Assembly (NCBI GenBank): GCA_947650365.1
Contig: CANTAL010000003.1
Span: 1,240,001 to 1,304,000, forward strand
From: Chamaelirium japonicum
Taxonomy: Eukaryota; Streptophyta; Magnoliopsida; Liliales; Melanthiaceae
Length of the DNA stretch: 64,000 nucleotides
Direction of reading: 5' to 3'
The notes beneath the pieces were generated by a model. It had not been told where the DNA came from. It made no database searches and saw only the letters and a program-made list of their open reading frames with translations. Below, piece by piece: positions 53,940 to 64,000 of this stretch; position 1 is the first letter of the stretch, and each line of letters starts with the position of its first letter. The translations under genes and the position numbers were made by a program.

Positions 53940-54708
53940 ACGAATAAATTAGAATGGATACATTCGTGCAAATGAATTAGAATGGATTGTGTGAATGAAT
54001 TAGAATAGATCATATGAATGAATTAGAATGGATCATACGAATGAATTAGAATCGATCGTACGAATGAATTAAAATGGATCGTACGAATGAATTAGATTGG
54101 GTCATAGGAATGAATTACAATGGATCGTGCAAATTAATTAGAATGGATCATACGAATGAATTAGAATAGATCATAGGAATGAATTATAATGGATCGTACG
54201 AATGAATTAGAATGAATCAGGCGAATGAATTAGAATGAATCGTACGAATGGATTAGAATGGATCGTACGAATGGATTAGAACGCATTGTACGAATGAAGA
54301 AGAATAGATACATTTGTGTGAATGAATTAGATTGCATCGTACGAAAGAATTTGAATGGATTATACGAATGAATTAGAATGGATCGTATGAATGAATTAGA
54401 ATGGATCATGTGAATGAATTAGAATAGATCGTACGAATGAATTAGAATGGATCGTGCGAACGAATTAGAATGGATCGTATGAACGAATTAGAATGAATCA
54501 TACGAATGAATTAGAATGGATACATTCGAGCGAATGAATCAGAATGGATCGTACGAATGAATTAGAATGGATCGTAGGAATGAATTAGAATGGATCGTGC
54601 AAATGAATTAGAATGGATCATAGGAATGAATTAGAATGGATCGTGCAAATGAATTAGAATGGATCATAGGAATGAATTAGAATGGTTCATAGGAATGAAT
54701 TAGAATGT
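53940..54708 (+). repeat. satellite block 39, forward
   Basis: Higher-order run near 54519. Its end repeats CATAGG and CGTGCA units three times over. Ends at TTAGAATG, TATC, CATTCTAA, an 8-bp dyad. Confidence 0.92.
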
Positions 54709-54848
54709 ATCCATTCTAATTCATTCGTACGATCCATCTAATTCATTCGTACGATCCATTCTAATTCATTCGTACGATCTATTCTAATTCATTCACACAA
54801 TCCATTCTAATTCATTCGCACGAATGTATCCATTCTAATTCATTCGTG
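54709..54848 (-). repeat. satellite block 40, reverse
   Basis: About six units, matching the end of block 36. Ends on CGTGCA followed by ATGAATAAG, as at 53501. Confidence 0.91.
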
Positions 54849-55011
54849 CAATGAATAAGAATGGATCGTGCAAATGAATTAGAATGGATCATAGAAATGA
54901 ATTAGAATGGATCGTGCAAATGAATTAGAATGGATACATTCGTGCGAATGAATTAGAATGGATGTTAGGAATGAATTAGAATGGATCGTACGAATGAATT
55001 AGAATGGTTAT
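54849..55011 (+). repeat. satellite block 41, forward
   Basis: Copy of block 37 with two extra units. Ends GGTTATATTC joined to TAATTC. Confidence 0.91.
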
Positions 55012-56875
55012 ATTCTAATTCATTCGTACGCTCCATTCTTATTCATCGCACAAATGTATCCATTCTAATTCATTTGTACGATACATTCTAATTCATTCGT
55101 ACGATCCATTCTAATTCATTCCTATGATCCATTCTAATTCATTCGTACGATCCATTCTAATTCATTCGCTCGAATGTATCCATTCTAATTCATTCGTACG
55201 ATCCATTCTAATTCGTTCATACGATCCATTCTAATTCGTTCCCACAATCCATTCTAATTCATTCGTACGATCTATTCTAATTCATTCACATGATTCATTC
55301 TAATTCATTCGTACAATCCATTCTAATTCATTCGTACAATCTATTCAAATTCATTCATACGATGCAATCTAATTCATTCGCACAAATGTATCTATTCTAA
55401 TTCATTCGTACAATGTGTTCTGATCCATTCGTATGATCCATTCTAATCCATTTGTACGATTCATTCTAATTCATTCGCATGATCCATTCTAATTCATTCG
55501 TACGATCCATTCTAATTCATTCGTACGATCCATTCTAATCCATTCGTATGATCAATTCTAATTCATTCGCACGATCTATTCTAATTCATTCTCACGAATG
55601 TAACCTTTCTAATTCATTTGTATGATCCATTCTAATTCATTCGTACGATCCATTCTAATCTATTCGTACGATCCATTCTAATCCATTCGTACGATCCATT
55701 CTAATTCATTCGCTCGAATGTATCGATTCTATTTCATTCGTACGATCCATTCTAATCCATTCGTACGATCCATTCTAAACCATTCGTACGATCCATTCTA
55801 ATTCATTCGCACGAATGTAACCATTCTAATTCATTCATACGATCCATTCTAATTCATTCGCACAATCCATTCTAATTCATTCGTACGATCCATTCTAATC
55901 CATTCGTACGATCCATTCTAATTCATTCGTACGATCCATTCTAATTCATTCTCACAAATGTAACCTTTCTAATTCATTTGTACGATCCATTCTAATCCAT
56001 TCATACGATCCATTCTAATCCATTCGTACGATCCATTCTAATTCATTCGCACGAATGTAACCATTCTAATTCATTCGTACGATCCATTCTAATTCATTCC
56101 TACGATCCATTCTAATTCATTCGCACGAATGTATCCATTCTAATTCATTTGCACTATCCATTCTAATTCATTCCTATGATCCATTCTAATTCATTCGTAC
56201 GATCCATTCCAATTCATTCGCTCGAATGTATCCATTCTAATTCATTCGTACGATCCATTCGAATTCGTTCATACGATCCATTCTAATTCGTTCGTACGAT
56301 CCATTCTACTTCATTCGTACGATCCATTCTAATTCCTTCGCACGATCCATTCTAATTCATTCGCGCAAATGTATCCATTCTAATCCATTCGTACGAACCA
56401 TTCTTATCCATTCGTACGATCCATTCTAATCCATTCGTACGATCCATTCTAATTCATTCGCACGATCCATTCTAATTCATTCGTACGATCCATTCTAATT
56501 CATTCGTATGATCCATTCTATTTTATTCGTATGATCCATTCTAATTCATTCGTACGATCCATTCTAATTCATTCGGTGGATCCATTCTAATTCATTCGTA
56601 CGATCCATTCTAATTCATTCGGTGGATCCATTCTAATTCATTCGTACGATCCATTCTAATTCATTCGCACGATCCATTCTAATTTATTCGTACGATCCAT
56701 TCTAATTCATTCGTACGATCTATTCTAATTCATTCGCATGATCCATTCTAATTCATTCGTACGATCCATTCTTATTCATTCATACGATCCATTCTAATTC
56801 ATTCGCACGATCCATTCTAATTCATTCGCACAATCCATTCTAATTCATTCGTACGATCCATTCTAATTCATTTGT
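55012..56875 (-). repeat. satellite block 42, reverse
   Basis: Begins as a copy of block 38. Carries two GGTGGATCC units 50 bp apart (near 56575 and 56624). Ends on TGTACG (56873-56878) between CATT and AATG. Confidence 0.93.
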
Positions 56876-57253
56876 ACGAATGAATTAGAATGGATCGTAC
56901 GAATGAATTAGAATGGATCGTACGAACGAATTAGAATGGATCGTATGAAAGAATTAGAATGGATCGTACGAATGAATTAGAATGGATACATTCGTGCGAA
57001 TGAATTAGAATGGATCATACGAATGAATTAGACTGGATCGTACGAATAAATTAGAATGGATACATTCGTGCGAATGAATTTGAATGGATTGTGCGAATGA
57101 ATTAGAACGGATTGTGTGAATGAATTAGAATGGATTGTGCGAATGAATTAGAATGGATCGTACGAATGAATTAGAATGGATCATTGGAATGAATTAGAAT
57201 GGATCGTGCAAATGAATTAGAATGGATCGTACGAATGAATTAGAATGGATCGT
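56876..57253 (+). repeat. satellite block 43, forward
   Basis: About sixteen units. Ends on CGTACG (57251-57256) between GGAT and ATCC, a perfect 14-bp palindrome. Confidence 0.93.
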
Positions 57254-57725
57254 ACGATCCATTCTAATTCATTCTCACAAATGTATCCATTCTAATTCAT
57301 TCGTATGATCCATTCTAATTCATTCGCACGATCCATTCTAATTCATTCGCACGAATATATCCATTCTAATTCATTCGTACGATCCATTCTAATTCATTCG
57401 TACGATCCATTCTAATTCGTTCGTACGATCCATTCTAATTCATTCGCACGATCCATTCTAATTCATTAGTACGATCCATTTTAATTCATTCGCATGATCC
57501 ATTCTAATTCATTCGTACAATGCGTTCTAATTCTTTCACTCGAATGTATCCATTCTAATGCATTCGTACGATTCATTCTAATTCATTCGCACGATCCATT
57601 CTAATTCATTCGTACGATCCATTCTTATTCATTCATACGATCCATTCTAATTCATTCGCACAATCCATTCTAATTCATTCGTACGATCCATTCTAATTGA
57701 TTCGTATGATCCATTCTAACTCATT
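57254..57725 (-). repeat. satellite block 44, reverse
   Basis: Its end (from about 57.54 kb) resembles 40.56-40.73 kb. Ends with the ACTCATT to TTAGAATGG join. Confidence 0.92.
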
Positions 57726-60692
57726 TTAGAATGGATCGTACGAACGAATTAGAATGGATCGTATGAACGAATTAGAATGGATCGTACGAATGAATTAGAA
57801 TGGATACATTCGAGCGAATGAATTATAATGGATCGTACGAATGAATTAGAATGGATCGTACGAATGGATTAGAATGGATCGTACGAATGAATTAGAATGG
57901 ATTGAACGAATGAATTAGAATGGATACATATGAGCGAATGAATTAGAATAGATCGTAGGAATGAATTAGAATGGATCGTGCGAATGAATTAGAAAGGATC
58001 GTACGAATGAATTAGAATGGATATATTCGTGCGAATGAATTGGAATGGATCGTACGAATGAATTAGAATGGATCGTACGAATGGATTTGAATGGATCGTA
58101 CGAATAGATTAGAATGGATCGTACGAATGAATTAGAATGGATCATACAAAAGAATTAGAAAGGTTACATTCATGAGAATGAATTAGAATGGATCGTATGA
58201 ATGAATTAGAATGGATAATGCGAAGGAATTAGAATGGATCGTACGAATGAATTAGAATGGATCGAACGAATGAATTAGAATGGATACATTCGAGCGAATG
58301 AATTAGAATAGATCGTAGGAATGAATTAGAATGGATCATACGAATGAATTAGAATGGATCGTGCGAATGAATTAGAATGGATTGTACGAATGAATTAGAA
58401 TGGATACATTTGTGCGAATGAATTAGAATGGATCGTACGAATGAATTAGAATGGATCGTGCGAATGAAATAGAATAGATCGTAGGAATGAATTAGAATGG
58501 ATCATACGAATGAATTAGACTGGATCGTACGAACGAATTAGAATGGATCGTACGAACGAATTAGAATGGATCATACGAATTAATTAGAATGGATCGTACG
58601 AATGAATTAGAATGGATACATTCGTGCGAATGAATTAGAATGTATCGTACGAATGAATTAGATTGGATCGTACAAATAAATTAGAATGGATACATTCATA
58701 CGAATGAATTAGAATGGATCGTACGAAAGGATTAGAATGGATCGTACGAATGGATTAGAATGGATCGTACAAATGGATTAGAATGGATTATACGAATGAA
58801 TTAGAATGGATCATACAAATGAATTAGAAATGTTACATTCGTGAGAATGAATTAGAATGGATCGTACGAATGAATTAGAATGGATCATGCGAATGAATTT
58901 GAATGGATTGTACGAATGAATTAGAATGGATCGAATGAATGAATTAGAATGGATACATTCATGCAAATGAATTAGAATGGATCGTACGAATGAATTAGAA
59001 TGGATCATACGAATGGATTAGAATGGATCGTACGAATGGAGTTGAATGGATCGTACGAATGGATTAGAACGCATTCTACGAATGAATTAGAATAGATACA
59101 TTTGTACGAATGAATTAGAATGGATCGTACGAATGGATTAGAATGGATCGTGCAAATGAATTAGAATGGATACATTCGTGCGAATGAATTAGAATGGATC
59201 GTAGGAATGAATTAGAATGGATCGTATGAATGAATAAAAATGGATAGTGCGAATGAATTTGAATGGATCGTACGAATGAATTAGAATGGATCGAACGAAT
59301 GAATTAGAATGGATCGTGCGAATGAATTAGAATGGATACATTCATGCGAATGAATTAGAATGGATTGTACAAATGAATTAGAATGGATCGTACGAATGAA
59401 TTAGAATCGACCATAGGAATGAATTAGAATGGATCGTACGAATGAATTAGAATGGTTACATTCGTGCGAATGATTTAGAATGGATCGTACGAATGGATTA
59501 GAATGGATCGTACGAATGGATTAGAATGGATCGTACGAATGAATTAGAATGGATCATACAAATGAATTAGAAAGGTTACATTTGTGAGAATGAATTAAAA
59601 TGGATCATACGAATAAATTAGAATGGATCGTACGAATGAATTAGAATGGATCGTACAAATAAATTAGAAAGGTTACATTTGTGAGAATGAATTAGAATGG
59701 ATTGTACGAATGAATTAGAATGGATCGTACGAATGGATTAGAATGGATCGTACGAATGAATTAGAATAGATCGTACGAATGCATTAGAATGGATACATTC
59801 GTGCGAATGAATTAGAATTGATCGTACGAATGAATTAGAATGGATCGTGCGAATGACTTAGAATGGATCGTACGAATGAATTAGAATGGATCGTGCGAAT
59901 GAATTAGAATGGATCGTATGAATGAATTAGAATGGATACATTTGTGCGAATGAATTAGAATGGATCGTACGAATGAATTAGAATGGATCGTACGAATGAA
60001 TTAGAATAGATCATACGAATGAATTAGAATGGATCCATTTGTGCGATGAATAAGAATGGAGTGTACGGATGAATTAGAATGGAGCGTACGAATGAACTAG
60101 AATGGATACATTCATGCGAATGAATTAGAATGGGTCATATGAAAGAATTAGAATGGATCGTGCGAATGAATTAGAAAGGATCGTACGAATGAATTAGAAT
60201 GGATATATTCGTGTGAATGAATTAGAATGGATCGTACGAATGAATTAGACTGGATCGTACGAATAAATTAGAATTGATACATTCATGCAAATGAAATAGA
60301 ATGGATAGTACGAATGAATTAGAATGGATCATACGAATGAATTAGAATGGATCGTACGAATTAATTAGAATGGATCATATGAATGAATTAGAATGGTTAC
60401 ATTCGTGTGAATGAATTAGAATAGATCATACTAATAGATTAGAATGGATCGTACGAATGGATTAGAATGGATCCTATGAATGAATTAGAATGGATACATT
60501 CGTGCGAATGAATTAGAATGGATCGTACGAATGAATTAGAAAGGATCGTGTGAATGAATTAGAATTGATCATACGAATGAATTAGAATGGATCGTATGAA
60601 TGAATTAGAATGGATACATTCGTGCGAATTAATTAGAATGGATCGTACGAATGAATTAGAATGGATCGTGCGAATGAATTAGAATGGATCGT
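57726..60692 (+). repeat. satellite block 45, forward
   Basis: Begins as block 25. Contains several AAAGGTTACATT units and a GTGCGATGAATAAG word near 60043 also seen near 45559 and 62477. Ends on CGTACG (60690-60695). Confidence 0.93.
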
Positions 60693-61412
60693 ACGATGCA
60701 ATCTAATTCATTCTATTTCATTCGTACATTCGTACGATCCATTCTAATTCATTCCTACGATCCATTCTAATTCATTCGCACAAATGTATCCATTCTAATT
60801 CATTCGCACAATCCATTCTAATTCATTCGTACGATCCATTCTAATTCATTCACACGATCCATTCTAATTCATTCGTACGATCCATTCTAATCCATTCGTA
60901 CGAATGTAACTATTCTAATTCATTCGTACGATCCATTCTAATTCATTCCTACGATCCATTCTAATTCATTTGCACAAATGTAACCATTCTAATTCATTCG
61001 TACGATCCATTCTAATTCATTCCTACGATCCATTCTAATTAATTCTCACAAATGTAACCTTTCTAATTCATTTGTACGATCTATTCTAATTCATTCATAC
61101 AATCCATTCTAATCCATTCGTACGATCCATTCTAATTCATTCGCACGAATGTAACCATTCTAATTCATTCCTACGATCCATTCTAATTCATTCGCACGAA
61201 TGTATCCATTCTAATTCATTTGCACGATCCATTCTAATTCATTCCTATGATCCATTCTAATTCATTCGTACGATCCATTCTCATTCATTCGCTCGAATGT
61301 ATCCATTCTAATTCATTCGTACGATCCATTCTAACTCGTTCGTACGATCCATTCTAATTCATTCGTACAATCCATTCTAATCCATTCGTACGATCCATTC
61401 TAATTCATTCGT
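60693..61412 (-). repeat. satellite block 46, reverse
   Basis: Its opening is irregular (CATTCGTACATTCGTACG). Ends on CGTACA (61410-61415) between CATT and AATG. Confidence 0.92.
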
Positions 61413-63336
61413 ACAAATGAATTAGAATGGATCGTATGAATGAATAAGAATGGATCGTACGAATAAATTAGAATGGATTGTAGGAATGAATTAGAATGAA
61501 TCGTACGAATGAATTAGAATGGATCGTACGAATGGATTATAATGGATCGTACGAATGGATTAGAAAGGTTACATTGGTGAGAATGAATTAGAATGGATTA
61601 TACGAATGAATTAGAATGGATCGTACGAATGAATTAAAATGGATACATTCGTGCGAATGAATTAGAATGGATCGTAGGAATGAATTAGAATGGATCGTAC
61701 GAATGAATTGGAATGGTTACATTCGTGCGAATGAATTAGAATGGATCGTACGAATGAATTAGAATGGATTGTGCGAATGAATTAGAATTGATCATACGAA
61801 TGAATTAGAATGGATCATACGAATGAATTAGAATGGATCATATGAACGAATTAGAATGGATTGTACGAATGGATTAGAATGGATCGTACGAATGGATTAG
61901 AATGGATCGTACGAATGAATTAGAATGGAACGTGCGAATGAATTAGAATTGATCATACGAATGAATTAGAATGGATCGTACGAATGAATTAGAATTGATC
62001 ATATGAACGAATTAGAATGGATTATGCGAAAGAATTAGAAAGGATCGTACGAATGAATTAGAATGGATATATTTGTGCGAATGAATTAGATTGCATCGTA
62101 CGAATGAATTTGAATGGATTGTACGAATGAATTAGAATGGATCGTACGAATAAATTAGAATGGATCATGCGAATCAATTAGAATAGATCGTACGAATGAG
62201 TTAGAATGGATCGTACGAATAAATTAGAATGGATCGTGGGAATGAATTAGAATGGATTGTACGAATGAATTAGAATGGATCCACCGAATGAGTTAGAATG
62301 GATCATGCGAATGAATTAGAATAGATCGTACGAATGAATTAGAATGGATATATTCGTGCGAATGAATTAGAATGGATCGGACGAATGAATTAGAATTGAT
62401 CGTGCGAATGAATTAGAATGGATCATACGATTGAATTTGAATGGATCGTACGAATAAATTAGAATAGATACATTTGTGCGATGAATAAGAATAAAGCGTA
62501 CGAATGAATTAGAATGGAGCGTACGAATGAACTAGAATGGATACATTCGTGCGAATGAATTAGAATGGATTGCACGAATGAATTAGAATGGTTACATTCG
62601 TGCGAATGAATTAGAATGGATCGTACGAATGAATTAGAATGGATCGTGTGAATGAATAAGAATGAGTCTTAGGAATGAATTAGAATAGATCGTTCGAATA
62701 AATTAGAATGGATAATACAAATGAATTAGAATAGATATATTCATTCGAATGAATTAGAATGGATCGTACGAATGTATTAGAATGGATCATGCGAATGAAT
62801 TAGAAGGGATCGCATGAATAAATTAGAATGGATCGGACGAATGAATTAAAATGGATACATTTGCGCGAATTAGAATGGATCATACAAATATATTAGAATT
62901 AGATCGTACGAATGAATTAGAATGGATCGTACGAATGAATTAGAATGAATCATGCGAATGCATTAGAATGGATTATACGAATGAATTAGAATGGATCGTA
63001 CGAATGGATTAGAATGGATCATACAAATGAATTAGAAAGGTTACATTCATGAGAATGAATTAGAATGGATCATACGAATGAATTAGAATGGATTATGTGA
63101 ATGAATTTGAATGGATCGTACGAATGAATAAGAATGGATTGTACGAATGAATTAGAATGGATACATTCGGGAGAATGAATTAGAATAGATCGTAGGAATG
63201 AATTAGAATGGATCATACGAATGAATTAGAATGGATCGTGTGAATGAATTAGAATAGATTGTACGAATGAATTAGAATGGATACATTCGTGCGAATGAAT
63301 TAGAATGAATCGGACGAATAAATTAGAATGGATTAA
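61413..63336 (+). repeat. satellite block 47, forward
   Basis: Carries GGATCCACC near 62279. Ends at an irregular join GGATTAACAATTCATT near 63337 with no core palindrome. Confidence 0.92.
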
Positions 63337-64000
63337 CAATTCATTTTAATTCATTCGTACGATCCATTCTAATGCATTCGTACGATTCATTCTAATTCAT
63401 TCGCACGATCTATTCTAATTCATTCGTACGATCCATTCTTATTCATTCATACGATCCATTCTAATTGATTTGCACAATCCATTCTAATTCATTCGTACGA
63501 TCCATTCTAATTCATTCGTATGATCCATTCTAATTCATTCGCACGAATGTATCCATTCTAATTCATTCCTCTGATCCATTCTAATTCATTCGTACGATCC
63601 ATTCTAATTCATTCGCTCGAATGTATCCATTCTAATTCATTCGTACGATCCATTCTAATTCATTCGTACGATCCATTCTAATTCATTCTCATGAATGTAA
63701 ACTTTCTAATTCATTTGTATGATCTATTCTAATTCATTCGTACGATCCGCTCTAATCCATTTGTACGATCCATTATAATCCATTCGTACGATCCATTCTA
63801 ATTCATTCGTACAATCCATTCTAATTCATTCGTACGATCCATTCTAATTCGTTCGTCCGATCCATTCTAATTCATTCGCACGAATGTATCCATTCTAATT
63901 CATTCGTACAATCCATTCTAATTCATTCGCACGATCCATTCTAATTCATTCGTATGATCCATTCTAATACATTCCTACGATCTATTCTAATTCATTCGCT
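63337..64000 (-). repeat. satellite block 48, reverse, to window end
   Basis: Last 150 bp match the core order at about 8930, 23960 and 35027 (CGTCCG, CGCACGAATGT, CGTACA, CGCACG, CGTATG). Continues beyond the window. Confidence 0.93.

Larger units (their letters stand above)
53400..55300. repeat. 1.35-1.4 kb tandem duplication
   Basis: The paired joins at 53498 and 53617 recur at 54848 and 55011, offsets about 1350 and 1395 bp, with the same rare words GATGAATAAG and CGTACGCTCC. Confidence 0.82.
6886..64000. repeat. 23/28-bp satellite DNA array with many orientation switches
   Basis: Apart from the LINE, all sequence from 6886 to the window end is one satellite family. The forward 23-bp unit is GAATTAGAATGGAT followed by CGTACGAAT. 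The most variable part is the six-base core CGTACG, seen also as CATACG, CGTGCG, CGTAGG, CGTACA, CATAGG and TGTACG. A 28-bp variant has ACATT inserted before the core; a sub-variant reads AAAGGTTACATT with core CGTGAG. Units are arranged in 48 alternating-orientation blocks listed separately. The array continues beyond the window on the right and, behind the LTR element, presumably on the left. The family is not one I recognise. A location in pericentromeric, subtelomeric or knob heterochromatin is likely but undetermined. Confidence 0.97.

Noticed and set aside
6886..64000. Resemblance of the GAATGGAT words to human satellite II/III (GGAAT repeats)
   Set aside because: The period here is 23/28 bp with a CGTACG core, and the neighbouring LINE and gypsy element are plant types. 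The shared word is too short to mean anything.
6886..64000. CRISPR-like array (short repeats with variable parts)
   Set aside because: There are no constant repeats separated by unique spacers: the variable part is only the six-base core, the unit is 23 bp, orientation flips, and the setting is eukaryotic.
6886..64000. A site-specific DNA invertase acting on CGTACG
   Set aside because: No recombinase gene is in the window, roughly half of the switches are not on the core, and several use other dyads. Fold-back or template switching explains all classes more simply.
6886..64000. Centromere function of the array
   Set aside because: Nothing in the sequence shows centromeric histone binding, no CENP-B-box-like motif was recognised, and a 23-bp unit is far from typical centromeric lengths. 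Pericentromeric, knob or subtelomeric origins are equally possible.

Overview
The window looks like plant nuclear heterochromatin. The evidence is a Ty3/gypsy LTR retrotransposon with the plant-type initiator-methionine tRNA primer site, a plant L1-type LINE whose 3' part carries an RVT zinc-binding domain and an RNase H domain, and a very long simple satellite. No cellular gene, rRNA, tRNA or CRISPR array was recognised. The species cannot be named from the sequence.

Layout. Positions 1-6885 hold the 5' part of a Ty3/gypsy element on the minus strand. Reading leftwards from 6885 it has a 3.6 kb 5' LTR (6885-3260), a primer binding site (3257-3245), gag (from 3138), a 130-bp intron-like gap (1964-1835), then protease, reverse transcriptase and RNase H in one open frame that leaves the window at base 1. 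Integrase and the 3' LTR lie outside. gag has an in-frame TAG inside its zinc knuckle, so this copy is probably not autonomous. The LTR starts directly inside a satellite unit, so the element inserted into the array.

Positions 6886-64000 are one satellite array of 23-bp units, with a 28-bp variant interspersed. A forward unit is GAATTAGAATGGAT followed by CGTACGAAT; the 28-bp form has five extra bases (ACATT) after GGAT. The array is not uniformly head-to-tail. Reading by eye I find 47 changes of orientation, giving 48 alternating blocks from under 100 bp to 5.4 kb. About half of the switch points sit exactly on the six-base core CGTACG or a variant of it, and several others sit on other short palindromes of the unit. 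Above this there is higher-order order: recurring runs of the same variants (one about 245 bp), a 2.86 kb tandem duplication near 12-17.8 kb, a roughly 6 kb block at 8.5-14.9 kb copied at 23.4-29.5 kb, and several duplicated inversion junctions.

One other insertion breaks the array: a 5'-truncated LINE at 50458-52298 with a poly(A) tail, a 7-bp target duplication and four in-frame stop codons but no frameshift. Removing it restores the satellite phase exactly. The two retroelements are independent later insertions into the satellite. The most unusual feature is the palindrome-centred orientation switching, which suggests repeated fold-back, template switching or inversion at one six-base core.
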